From Mactra quadrangularis (taxonomy: Eukaryota > Mollusca > Bivalvia > Venerida > Mactridae), in assembly GCA_025267735.1 (NCBI GenBank), contig CM046294.1, positions 42,035,570 to 42,099,569 on the forward strand: a stretch of 64,000 nt of DNA. The letters are read 5' to 3'. The translations under genes were made by a program, and so were the position numbers. A model generated the notes under the pieces. The model saw nothing but the letters and a program-made list of their open reading frames with translations. It did no database searches and had not been told where the DNA came from. Positions within the stretch are counted from its first letter, which is position 1; each line of letters opens with the position of its first letter. This document shows positions 39,357 to 53,000 of this stretch, in pieces.

Positions 39357-40430
39357 GACCGCTCTGGAAAGATTATACTTCATTACTTTCGTCATATTAA
39401 ACACGATCGTTCATATATACATGTTTAGGTAATGTCTATCAAAGTTATCAAAAACGATTTTCTGCTTATGTACTTAATTTGCTTAGTTAGGATCATAATT
39501 ATGTCCTGGAACTTAAAGTAAAACGATTGAACGCAGCGAAGACTAAATAGTTACAGCTTTTTTTGTTTGCTTTTGTTGGGTTTTAACGCCGTAGCAACAC
39601 ATTGTATATATGTCATATAACGGCGGTCAGTCAACCTACTCACTCCTCCTGGAAAGGCTAAATCTCTGGATTTAGCTGTTAATTAAATTCTAAGCGCATA
39701 CTTTCGTCAGTGACTGACAACTGCCTCACATAATTAAAATCATTCGTAGGAGGGAGAATGGCCGTAGAAATAATTTCATCACCAAACTTCACAAAATAAT
39801 GCCCCGCCCGGGAATCAAACCCACGACCCCTCGATCAGTAGACTTGCGTGCTACCAACTGAGATTGCCGGGCGGCTAATAATTACAATATAAAGTATCAT
39901 AAAAAATATATTATTTAACATTACAGGTAACAATTACTGCAGTTCTACTGAATCAAAGCTTTAATTTGATGAAACGGGACTTCATCGATCGCAATCATCT
40001 ATTTGTAAATGACAGAAAAGAAAAAAAAGTAGTTATGAATATCTGTCTTAAAGGGCCGCTCTGGAAAGATTATACTTCATTACTTTCGTCATATTCAACG
40101 CGATTGTTCATATATATATGTTTAGGTAATGTCTATCAAAATAATCAAAAACGATTTTTTCTGTAAAATTGTTTAGTTGGGGTCATAATATGGTTATGTC
40201 CTGGAACTTATATTAAGACAATTGAACGCAGCGATGACTAAATAATTACAGCATATGTAATTCAAATATGTATCATATTTAACATTCCAAGTAACAATTA
40301 CTGTAGTTCTAATGAATCAAATGCTTTATTTGATGAAACCAGACTTCTTTAATAACTTTAATAACTATCATCTATGTGTTAATGACAGAAAAGAAAAAAA
40401 ATATGGTTATATGTCTACAGTAGGCGTTGA
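39357..40430. repeat. Tandem duplication specific to block B
   Basis: Unit 1 is 39,357-40,054 (with a SINE inside) and unit 2 is 40,055-40,430. Each contains ccgctctggaaagattatac, acatgtttaggtaatg or its variant, a tcctggaactta string, ggtaacaattactg or agtaacaattactg, and aatgacagaaaagaaaa. Block A has a single unit at 5,596-5,950. Confidence 0.8.
39557..39877 (-). mobile_element. tRNA-Lys-like SINE, minus strand, inserted in tandem unit 1
   Basis: On the minus strand the head is gccgcccggcaatctcagtt, with the normal body and a ggcgttaaaacccaac tail. The flanks taaatagttacag and taataattacaat are a decayed target duplication. It is absent from the matching site in A (5,790-5,805) and from tandem unit 2, so it inserted only in this unit. 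Confidence 0.9.
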
Positions 40431-40441
40431 TACATACTTAG

Positions 40442-40695
40442 TTAGCAAAGAATGAAAGAACAATGATAGGATTCATTATGAGAATAATATAATAACTCAA
40501 TTTTGTAACTCATGTCAGCAGCATTTATCAGGCATTGATGGATTAGTTCAATTATGCATGTGTTACATTAGTTATATTGGTTGTAATTTAAATGACATCC
40601 GACTATTTAGTCCTGTTCAATGTTATTAATATTATCTTGGTTGTATTCATTCGTTTATAGAGCAAAAGTCTGACAAAGGACAAGATACCAATGAA
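40442..40695. other. 254 bp tract identical to 5,968-6,221
   Basis: Begins immediately after the B-specific tandem duplication and matches block A without a single difference, then diverges. No ORF crosses it and no RNA family was recognised. Confidence 0.85.
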
Positions 40696-43600
40696 CGATT
40701 TCTGTATTATTATTTGAATATTTGTAAATAACATGACAAACCGTAAGACAATGCAACCACTGCGGTTAACATTGAATGAAATAAAATGGAATGAATTTAA
40801 GACAATACTTTATGTTGGTTAGGATTAGGAGATGGACCGTGTATTAAGAAATTATGAAGAGAATTCTTCGCTAAGAATTTAAATAAATCAATTCGCTGAG
40901 GATATTAAAGTAATTTCTCTTACAAGAAAATATTAAATGAATGTAGATTGATGCATTTGTTTTATTTCCATAATAGATACTGTAAATGATGCACACAAAT
41001 AGGATTTCCAGAAATACACGCAAATTAACAAGAAACAAATTTATGTATAACGCATATTTAATGTTGAAATTTTACTTTTCAAACACAATTTACAAAACTA
41101 AAACGATAATATGTATGTATTCCCATCGGCTTTCTTATATAATCATTTTAATACAACATGCATATTTAAAATCAGAATTTGGGATTTGATATTACATAGA
41201 AGCATTTCAAAGTTACCATTAAAGAAACAATTTACATCATCTACTTCATGCATTGTGAAATATTTACAAACAGTGATGAGTTAAATTGATTCATATTCAG
41301 CTTTTACTAAAACGCAAAATATGGATCTAAAAACCAAATCGGAGGCCAAAAGTGTTTTTCAAGAAATTAAAATGCCAGCTTTGCATGCAAGTATAGACAT
41401 ACTGGCACCATTTCAAAGTGCACAGAGCTCTGATGTATAAGTGAATTAAAATCAAAGCTTATACGGTAAAACACGTTACATTATTTGCTGAAACAGTTCG
41501 TGTTTTAAGACAGTGTCAGTGGTTTGATTAAAAACATATAACTACCATAGAAGAAAAACATAAGACCATAGAAGTTTTCCTCCGCTTCGATATTGCCATG
41601 AGTGTTATTTAAAATGTTTGAGAAATTACGCTGCATTTGAAAATTTCTTCTGCCATAATGCCACTGTCAGTCGTCGTGTTCATGATCCCTGAATAAGCCT
41701 TGATCTTTAAAACAAAGATTTTTTATAAAATACACAAATGTAGACCAGGGTGACAAAACTTCATAATATAAAGACTATTTTCATACTAGATTTGTTTACC
41801 ATAATCTTACTACATTATACAGGCAAATTCTAGTTTCAAGAAGTTTATCGTATGAAACAGAACAAAAATATGTCTCGCAATTCATGTACTATCATGAACT
41901 AGACAGATTAGTTTCTTTAATATATTCTATTATTTGTTCTGTGAAATGAGATTTTTATAGAATGTGAATCACTTTCAATGCCCTTTTCTATCAATTTTAG
42001 AACATAATATTACCACAGAGTGATTTTAGTCATTTTCAACATCTCGACATTTAAATGTAACTATTAAAAGACTCAAGTCAAAAATAAATTTATCATTTCT
42101 GCCTTTATTTCAGTGTCAAGCAATTTTGATGAAATTTTTCCTTGTATCAATATTGCTAATGTTTTGTCTGAAAGGCTCGACAAAATGTGTAACGCAGACT
42201 CAGTAAAAACAATATCTGACTGAAAAAACATTAGTTTGATGTAAACAAAGTAATAGATTATGAAATTGAAATGCTTGCCTTTGATTGTATTTTAATTGAA
42301 GTGGTAGTTTTATGTGTGTTCGTTGATATATTACAAACGTAATAAAGGTAATTTGGAAAAAGACTTTTCTCAAATATATAGTTACTTTGTGAATGTGTAA
42401 TATCCGTTAACAGTTATCCTGTAGAGCGTTGTCGTACAGAATCTCTAAGAACTAAATGGAGGGTCACATCGAGATGACCTTTTTGACGACCAATCAATGC
42501 GTAGCTTTCATCTAGACAAACACTAGTAATTACATTTTGATTTCGTAATAACTATTTTTAGACCAAGGTTTGCGAGCTAATTTAACACCTCTGCAGATCG
42601 ACACTTCCCAAAGCTGCTCTGCAGATGTTACACTGTACTTATACTCAGTATTTGCGGACACCTTATGTTTAATGAAAATAACACTGAACTGGGTCTCAAT
42701 ATAGTGAACCATAAATGAAAGCAGAAGGCGTGCCATATATTTTTGGTTTAAGTAAGAATCGTGTTACGACTGTCGAATTCAACTGTCCGTGTCTTCTTAA
42801 CAATACGGAAGTGTGACAAGGCAAACATTATAATTTGATTGTTTTAAATCATATAACAGCTCAAATGTGCGGGTTTTTTTTCTTAAAAGCATTAACAAAG
42901 AACCATTTGACAAGGCAAACATGATAATGTTTTGGTTAATTGTTTTAAATCATATAACTGTAACATCTCAAATGTGCGTTAATATTACCACAATCAAAAC
43001 TAAAAATTATTGACTATAATTGAACTCCTAAGTATATCCAAATTTCTACAAGTATGGCACTCGGTCTTGTATAATTGGGTTATTTTGTTTTGACGTCTAT
43101 GTAAACTGAATTCACCGACTTCAAAACACTTCTCATAATTTGTTTGGTTAACGTTCTCCTAATGTCTCCTTAAATCAATTTAGAGAAGTGTATACTAACA
43201 TGCAATATTCTCTATTTCGCAAATTGCCTTTAAGGTATTTTGTCAGCTGCAAAATTGACTTTTAGCCAACGTATATTTAAACATGATTATGAAGATATCG
43301 GATATAATATAGTTAGCCAACTTTTTCAACTCTGAGTAGTATAACATTTACGCAAAAGTGCAATTTAGTTTTGGCTTATTGCATTTATTATCGTTTTGCC
43401 TTGCATTCGATCTGCCTTTGTATTACAATGGTTGTAACATCTGGGGCAAAACTAGTACACAGAACACTTATACTGCATTAGGACTAAAAGCTGCAATACG
43501 TTGTATTTCCTGATAAAAGGAAAATTTATTCAATTATTCTACATTCTCGTTGAACATTTTCCTTCTAGCTATCCACGATGTTATAAAACGTCAATCTTTG

Positions 43601-44503
43601 ACTCGCTGAGACATAAATAACGTATTTTAATATCATGAAATGACTAAATGGAACGTAAATCTATCGCATCCACTTAAAATGTGCGTTTTGCCGGTACCAT
43701 TGTTGAAACCTCTTTCAAAAAATTTCTAAGAACTTTTAGTGAAACTTTTTAGGTCTTAAATATCACAATATCACTTAAGTTTCACTTAGACAACGCATTA
43801 GTTATTGTGGACAATTGTAAATTTTCAATGTTTAAATTGAGGAAAAATCTTCTTATCAAGACCACTCCACTATTAAGACCATCGATTCTTTGCCCAACTA
43901 GTGATACTTTACAGGCTTTGTTTCATTTTTGACATGCTCAAATGTGTTTGACAATACTAAATCTATACTATGGTAACACACCTCTTATATAAATGCAACA
44001 AACTTTGTGAATCATCTATAGCGTAGCTGTCATGCTTAGCATGCTCATTACATTAAATGTATTCTAGAATAATTATTAGCCCACCACATTCCTCTCTATT
44101 TCCATATACTTGTAAAATCCATTTCATGCCTTGGTTAAAGACAGTATTAATGCAATCTGAGTATTAATTCTAATTTAAATGTATACGTTTTGCATTGTAA
44201 TTTAGTCTTGTCAAATGGAATACTAATTGAATCTAGGAATACTGTCTGACACATTAAAATCTCATTACATCATCACTCAGTACAAATTAGAGTTTAATTT
44301 CATAATTCATTTTGTAACACACATGAATGTTTTACGGCGCCACTGAATAATCTTTGAATTACTCCAAAATCAAATGTAATTACAGTTACATTCATTGTTT
44401 AAGATTCAAAGGATGACTTCATATAGTTCACATACATCACGTCCGATTTTAAATAAGTGTATTTAAATATTGTAATGAATTATAAACTATATCAAAGGCA
44501 GTG
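40696..44503. other. Non-coding duplicon sequence
   Basis: Matches A 6,222-10,353, lacking the A stretch near 7,590-7,825 and the A SINE. It carries instead a ~290 bp local insertion (42,345-42,635). ORFs at 40,986 and 42,530 have no domain. Confidence 0.5.
42405..42600. repeat. Dispersed ~200 bp segment, copy 2
   Basis: Same segment as 3,632-3,830, in the same orientation but at a different place within the duplicon. Confidence 0.65.
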
Positions 44504-44900
44504 TTAGATTAGATTTAGTTTAGATTGGATTTATTTAGAAATACTAGTTACAGTATGACACGCATAATAAAATATAAGTTACAATGAAAAGCAACATGAA
44601 TGCATTACCGAAAAGCCTTATCAACAACAATTATAGATCAAGGATGACACCAAAAAGAGTAAATGCTTAAATTCTTATTTTTGCTCTGGTCCTTGAGGTG
44701 TAGTAAAAAGTGACACCATTCTGATATAACATGTAAAGCAAAATGAGTATCCCTTCTGATATTAAGTATGTTAAATACAGGAAAATGTAGTGTCTTTCAT
44801 GTGGGAATATTTTACATTAAATTAAAATCACAAAAATATATTCCATATTTAAACTCCTATAAGATGCGATGAAGAATGATAACATACTTTACGATATTAG
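44504..44900 (-). mobile_element. LINE 3' end, minus strand
   Basis: On the minus strand it contains a cccacatgaaagacactacattttcctg stretch and actctttttggtgtcatcc, parallel to accacatgagggtccacaatgg and cactcttttttgtgctaacc in the LINE at 4,041-4,755. It ends in the ctaaataaat..aatctaaac tail. Only ~100 bp of it remain in A (10,354-10,460). Confidence 0.55.
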
Positions 44901-46890
44901 GGATGTTAATTTATTGTAAAACTGGCTAGTATGTTCCCCTAAGAGAATTCAAATGCACCTCAAACTATGTTTAAGAAATGCATTATATGTAAATAAAATT
45001 AGAATATTTATCAACTTAAACAGTTTTTAGTCCTGGTGCACATTGCAATTGACATAAATTTGTTCTAGACACAAAAAGAAGATCTTTGGTGAAAAAGTTA
45101 CCAGATATATGAATGCAGAATACTTTCGATATGAATTTGAGAATGTGGTTTTCCTCTATTTAAGAGAAGTCTGATTGAACTCATTTATAAGCAATTTAAT
45201 AAAAATATGATATATATCTAGATTTTAAAAACATAAAATAGAAGAAATACCTTTTGTATAGTACTCTAAGTAGTTTTGAAACTTCTTGACCACAACTTGT
45301 TTGCAAAATTTAAATTAGGAAATATAAATTTTCAAGATGTAGAGCATATAAACAGAATATACGTACATGTATATTTTGCAGTAAATGGTTAAGGCATTCG
45401 ATGTTTCCGACAAAGTACAACTGTTGATGGTAAGAATGCGTTTGTAAACATAGATGTTTTGATAACCAATATTTGGTAGCTTGTTCTCTTTCCAATTCTT
45501 ACGTGACATACATGTATAAGAGAATTGCCTCTGAATAGGACATTTCGGGACAAACCCATTTGTACATGTAATTGTTTAGTTATAACTAAAAATCGATGAA
45601 CAAAAAGAACAGAGCCTGCAAATATTTATTTAGATATGTTGGTAAAATTATCTCATGCCATGTATTCGTAATGTTGTATTCACAATTGGGATATAGCAAT
45701 GCGTGATGAATACTCGTTGAATAGTAACTTCTTTATGGGTTTATTAATTAATCAAGATTGATATACTTTATATAAAGAGATATTCCAGATCTACAATCCG
45801 TCTCGCTAGACTTGACAAGCTAAGTAAAGAAAATGACAAAGACAATCTATAAGGAAATATGATAATGTCTAAATAATATTTTCCAGAAAACATGCAGTAT
45901 TCAATTTTTGCATATCTATAACTCTTATCAAATTATATAATCATTTTTTTCTGCTTCATATATTCCGTCTGTGGTATAATAACTGTTTTACATGTCCCCA
46001 GCTAAGTTTAAATTCTGCCACAGACAAATGGTAAGCTTTACTCATTTCCCCGATGGCAATACCACGTGAACATGAGGTCATTTTTAAAATGTAGTCTTTG
46101 AATTTTATGACTTAAATTTCATAGAAAAGTTATGTACGTACTTCATGATAATTTTCCTAATATGGGAAATGTGGAAGTTGTTAATATAAAACATACCTTT
46201 CTCTTATTTAGAACTATTATAGTTATGTATATATGTATTATAGTTATATTGCACTTTACAAATAAATAATTCCTCATTAAATTGCATTCAAGAAATTTTA
46301 GAGATCTTTCTTAAACAATTTTCGATTTTTGGTCCAAATAAACAAAATTCTAGTACGTTTCTTGAAAGAAAACCCTGAGATTTAGATATCAAATCTTAGA
46401 GTATTTATTAATACACATGGTCTCCCTCGAATCTCATTCAGTCTGTCATTGCTGTATCTCATTACATTAGCGGGAAACATCGCGTGGCGATAAATCACAT
46501 TAATTAAGTTAACCAGACTGTTTTTGTTTTAGATTTAAATGCATCAATTATATGATAATAGAGAACTGACTGGCTTGTTCCGTCGTCTTCACCTGACTCA
46601 ATGCATTCAAATTTGATTTTATAAAAGAAATTGTTTCGGCGTAGAGTATTTCCCTTGTACAATGAATTGAACCACTGACTTTATTTGTTTCATTGCACAC
46701 TGAATCATTTTATATAAAAACAAAGTGTTACTGGAAAACTGTGATACAGGGAATTCCGAAATGTTTGTAGTAGTTAGTAGTCAGCCAATATTAATGACGT
46801 ATAACTAGTAACAAATAGTGTAGGATAAGTCTTATGAAAGCTTGATAAAATCTAGACGTTGGTTTTTTACGTACATATCACATTTTCAGG
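44901..46890. other. B-only sequence, possibly LINE interior
   Basis: Has no counterpart in A, where the LINE tail is followed directly by the sequence matching 46,891. It could be more of the LINE or a separate insertion. The two overlapping minus ORFs (45,310-45,509) carry no reverse-transcriptase motif I can see. Confidence 0.4.
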
Positions 46891-47080
46891 AAAATCAGCT
46901 ATCATTTTATCTTCTTGGACATAAATAAAGAAATTGTTCGACTAAAAGTGGCACTTAGTTATCGACATTGGTGATAATAACCATATTTGAATGTCTGGAC
47001 ATAGCAGGAAATGAATCGTTCGGAGAAAACATATAATTATAGTCAGCAGTGAAAATGTACATACAGTTATTGCTTTGTAG

Positions 47081-50000
47081 AGCATCTCAAACAAATTGTG
47101 TTCATAATATATTCTTTAAAATTTAATTAATCAAAACAGCAATTTTATAATGTTCGTGAAAATGTCTTAAAGATGCAATATTAAAATACAAAAATAGAAC
47201 AAAATGCAAAGACTTGTTTTATGATTCATAAGAGAAGTCTCAGTTATTTCCCACAATGAACTAATTTCGTCGACAAGTGCCCCATTTTTAAATTGTTACA
47301 GCATTCACCGTAATCAATATTATATAATTGAATTATTGTTACATTATCACTAACGTAATATACACATGCATTTCAACAATTATTATCCAGAAAGAGGGCT
47401 GTAAAATGAAATAAACCAAGATCTTCTATGAATACTTCTGCAACTTTCATAAGGTCCTACCCACCTTTTGTATCAGTTCATGATTATTTGTGCACTTAGA
47501 ATAATGAAATTGCCAACCAAGTCAATGCATAATACATCGCTAGTGCATATGTTAAATTTTTTTTTTCAAATATTACTTTGACATCCAACATTTATCATGC
47601 ATAAAGAGTATTGTTTCAGCCCCAAATATGTGTTTGCATGAAACCGGTCATGGCTATAGTCGCATTGTTTAACATCTAAAAAGTTGGTAAAATACCCTCC
47701 TACAAATTATCTTGGACATATATATAACATAATAAAACAACTGATCCAAAAATCATCTTAATATCAATAAAGCTTTTTCATATTTAGTTCGAATAATATA
47801 TTGATGTACTTATTTATGCTGATTTTGGAATCAGTTAAGTTGGCGGTTTCTCTTTAAATGAGTAAATTTTAAGCGGTTTCATCCAAAAACTCTGAAGAAT
47901 CACAGAATTTACATGTATCACTAATAGATTCTGATAGACCACTAATCAATGTAACACACAATCTAATTAAGACTGAAAATAACTAGTATTATAAAAGTAA
48001 AGACAGGTGAAGTCGTACGTACGTAGGATTTCTCCAAATGTTATTAAATCAGAATTTTTATTTAGCTTTAATCTGTCTTCAGAAATGAGATATCTAATTA
48101 GTTACCATAAAAATGGTTAACTCTTAAGTTCTTGGTGACTTTTATTTAGTATTTTCTCAAATCTTTTTTCTTTTTATTGATTGTTTGACCATATTGATCT
48201 TAATAACGTATTTGATGATCGTTAGTTGGTAAATAGTCACGTATAATTTACGTTATTTCAATATCTGCTTGTAAACATTTTTCAACTTACAAAATTATCA
48301 AAAATATTTTAGACATATTTTCTAAGCAGAAAACAATGTTCTGGTAATGCAAATGATGTGCAAATACATGAACTCTGAAAGATTGTGACTTTGTATGCAA
48401 TAATTATCCTAGAAATTACGTTTTTAATGATTCTATGCCTTTTTGTGACCTTAAGTTTATGTTTCTCACATTCCATGTTATGGAATATTAAAATATTAAT
48501 GATTCATACACTTTAAACTTTACAATCTCTGACAGATAATTTTGAAATGCACAAATGTTATCCGATATGTGGGCTGGAAGTTTTAACATTCTATTTCATA
48601 GACTCGTTCGTGGTTACACCAGACTGCTGTCAGATTGTCTACTTACACCTTTTTATGAATTATGTATGTATCTTAAAACATTTAAGCCTAGTCGTGAATG
48701 TTTCTGTACGTATAAATTATAAATAATGCAAATCTGCTGTCTCTAGCGGTTTTTAATGATGTTTTGACATTTAGTTTACTTTATCAACAAATAACTCGTA
48801 GGAGGATATATGCTAACATATTCAAGAGGTTGTTTATGTTGATTAAATCAGTGACGTTATCAGCTTTTATTCCAAGAGTGTTTGTCCCAAAAGTTGCCTT
48901 GGGGAAACATATATTTTCTAAATCCACAAACATTTGATTATTTGAACATCTTTAAGTACAACGATGACCTACTTTTTATCCATGTAAAAAATTTACAAGT
49001 ACATATGATTGAGATCTTTAAGTTTTATATTTGTTTTATAATTACGATATCTTCATGTTGAAGAATCTCTTCTATTCTTCTTTTATCATAAGTTTATCGA
49101 TAAACGTCGTCCCATGCACATGAGAACATGCACATATGAGGCTTGTTAATTAGACGATTGGATCGACTTTGAATTATTCAAAAATGCTATTGAAATGTTA
49201 ATTGCTTACATGTCATAAATTTTATTAACAATTCCCAAGGCTGTAATGTAATATGTTCGTATCGTATATAAATCTGCAAGAGTAATTTTTGTCTGCATTT
49301 TAACAAGTATTCACCGAATGAATAAATTGAAAACGTCAAGAACGAGACTTTATCTAATAATACGTGTGAATAACATGAATATTATATTGAATAATGCTTC
49401 GATAAGATTATATGATCATAATGTTATGCAATCTTATTCAAAGGGATTTAGCAATACTCTTGTTATCATTTTTGTCTATATGCTTTGCATTATGTGGCTT
49501 TTGTCGTGTGTTTCAATAGGATAACGGCCATATTGCAGTGTACAGATGGCCTTTTATTTGATCATAATGAGGTTAATATCTCAAGGTGTAAACTTTTACA
49601 AATATCAAACATTGACATTAGACATGTATGTAGAGGTTGATAACTATTTTACAGGGTACAGTCAGAGAAATAAACGTTGACAATTATTAATGATACACAC
49701 TGTCACACATTAAACTGCATAACATATTGTAATGAAGATGCCATTAAGATATTCGTGTTTAGTAACAAAGACATTTGCTTAGTAGTTTCTGTAATGTTAT
49801 GACTGATGCCTAAGAATTATTTTAACTTAATCTTAATTATGTCCATGGACATTTACTAGGCATTGTATTTAGGCAAATCTTTGTACTAACGTTAAGAAGA
49901 TTATTCTACGTTTTATTATTTGAAAGATTTATTATGAATCTGCCGTAAGTATGGTGTTAGAATTATTTGAAATATATCGAATCACTTAGTGGATCACGTT

Positions 50001-53000
50001 GCTATCATTTTCTTGAAAACCAAATATGAATTTATTTATATGAAACGGCTATAAAGTAAAATGAACCAAATTTTGAACGTCGGCCTGAGACACTATACTG
50101 GATAAAACAACTAAATGGCTTTATATTTACTCCATCTGCTAGCAAAGTTTAAAAAGCACTGGTTTAAATTAGCACCAATTTAAAATGTATACATTGTATT
50201 TGGTTATTATTTACTTCGAATAACGACTGAACAATAAAGCGCCAAAGACTCATATAACATAGTTTAATTAAGCAATTACAATTTATCATAGACTAAACCT
50301 TATAAAAACAAAAGCATGTTTCATTCTTTAAGACAAACAAAATTACGACACTACTTATTGCACAAATCATTGTACTTTGAGGCTAATACTACATATTCAT
50401 ATTCATAAAACGTAGTGTTAATTATATTGTAAACATGTTAAACGTTGATTCAATTAATTAATTTATATCATACACATTCTTCAAGACTATTCAACTTTAC
50501 CTTTGTCATGGACATGGAACAATATAGTATTGCTCTAACTCCCGATAGAGCAGTGCTGAAAAAACAAATTGTCAAAAAAAATGGGACAAACTGCTATATC
50601 TTCAAACACAAAAAAGCAAAACTACTGATGTTGTGGGACAAAAAATTATATCGTTTATATAATTAACAGAGTGTTCATTAAGCTCGTTGTTATGGTGTAT
50701 TTTATTCCAAATTCGTCCAAAAATAGGTGAAATAATGACAATTAAAACTTTGAAAGCGATTTTCTCAAAAAGTTGAAAATTGTACATTAAAGAACGTAAC
50801 TCTTTTGAAAGAGACGGTTTGTCCACGGTTTTTGGAAAGCAATGGTAAAAAGTTTATAAAAGACAAATAAAGAACGCAAATTAACTAATGTTTTAAACAT
50901 CGACATAAACATCTACTTGGTAAACAAAGCAATTAAAAAAGCAATATGTTTTAATTAGTCTGCTATCCAATGCCAAACAACAGATTAAATAAAATATACA
51001 TCGATTTAATCATTATTATATAAATAACGATTAAAAGTCTGTAACTGTCACGAACTCTTACAAATATGGCTATTTATTCAATAACAGCCGGAACTTGTGT
51101 TTTTATATACCACTTTACAGTGAAAAATGTTATACAGTCGAACCCTAACAATATTTTAATTTTTACAAACAACGAATTTGGTAACATTTACCGTTCAAGA
51201 CATTATGTTATAACTCTAAGAATTGATATTCACAAAACGTGAATTATATTGGGAATAAATTAGAATATTCAATTATTTTAGGAATATGCTGAACGTTTAT
51301 TCAATAAATAAATTCATCTCGTACATATTCAGCGTCAAAAACCGATAAACGTGACAAAGATACCAACACGTTTACGACGATTTTCTTAAAACTTCAAATT
51401 TAATGTTGTAGTTTCGTGCTAAAATGAGATCGTGTGAATAGTAAACGTACACCTCATCTTTTTAAAACTTTTTCATCACTTTGATGTTTTACACTGATTT
51501 TTGTCTAATTGTTTAAAACCCGCCCGTATGTAATAAAACTCTAATATCAGCATTCCTTTCATACGATAACAAGAAGTATTGATAAAAATTGAAATTGCTG
51601 AAGTACGTGTTTCTAAAACTACTAAGAGAGTTCAAGCAACATTTAAAGACGTTGTTTCCTTGAGCAAGAAGATTCATCAGTACTCTGAGATCAGAAAGAG
51701 TTATTCGTTGAAGTATATAAACATTATTTCACAATCGAGCTGAATGTATAAACTAAACTATAAATCGAGATGCCGTAAACTCCTGAATACATTCCGTATA
51801 CGTAGTTTCATAATTTACGTAATGTACTGTGAGGAATGTAACGTCTGTCAGCACCTGTACGCTTACATTCTCAGCGTTTGTCTGTGAAGTCATTTAAGAC
51901 ATCAAAGATGAACTAGAAATAAAAGACGTTGTCGTTAATGATGAACTGGGAAGACAGATTATCAATGAAAACTAAAAGGTTGTAACCCTGAGCTCCGTAG
52001 ATTTAATTCTGGGCGATTATTTCAGTTTAAACGACAGAAACATAATTCAATTATGTCTAGACTAGTGACATTTTCTTCTATAATATTTTATAAAAAAGGC
52101 GTCGCATATAAGTATAGTAAAATATGTTTCATTGTATTTGACATTTACTGTTATTAATGTGAGTTTATTAGGTTCTTTGTTTAATTTGTTCGAAGATAGT
52201 AACAGTCTGTGTTATTTCCATAAATGAACATAAGAGTTCACATAATTATGAACTTATTGAACTTAAAGCCAACGACATAATCTTGAAATTTTTGTCTAAT
52301 TTCAATCCATCCAAACTTTAATCTATAAGTCACGAATTTGAACTGTAGACTATATGTTTACAAGATACATTGTCCGACCTTAGGCAATTACATTTAAGAT
52401 CCTTATATCAAGGCTGACATTGTCCATCAATTGTAATGGAAATAGAAAAAAGAAAATAGACATTGATCTGGTACACATTCATTTTTTATTATCTCAAAAA
52501 CCTCTGATAAGAAATATCATTTTCACTTACATTCGTCACTGTTTTAATTTCTTTTCAAATTGAAAATAGATCGAAAATGCAAGTAAAATTTGGTTGTCAA
52601 TACTTAAATAATAGGTTAAATTACATAATGTTTTAAACGAAGTTTGTGATAAAAACACTTCCACAAAATTACATAATACATTTTTTTTACCAAATTTGAT
52701 CCTAAGTGGTCAACTTAAACAAAACTTTTTTTAAATGGACACGCTTTTAAAATAATTTGCAATTTGTCAAAGTTTAACCTTTAAAAAGCCCGCACTGTTT
52801 GTATCTAATGCATGTTAAATTTGATGACTTTGGTTTTAAGACACTGATGCCTGCGTAGACAAATACAGTGGTTTTAATCCATTTATAAATTAGTTTGTTT
52901 TTAGTGCGTTTGTACAACCTGACACGGTTCTTTTGTCAAATAATAACCTTCGTGACAAAAATAAGACCTTAGGAGTCAATACCTTATGAAGCAATCATTG

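Larger units (their letters stand above)
34703..47080 (+). repeat. Large duplicon, block B (direct partner of A; its start is the partner of C)
   Basis: From about 35,198 it matches block A (1-10,659). Its first ~1.5 kb (34,703-36,255) also matches block C (55,121-56,670) inverted, including 480 bp upstream of the SINE that the window does not show for A. It differs from A by a SINE (39,557-39,877), a tandem duplication (39,357-40,430), a longer LINE remnant with extra sequence (44,625-46,890), and loss of the MITE site, LINE and SINE of A. Confidence 0.85.
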
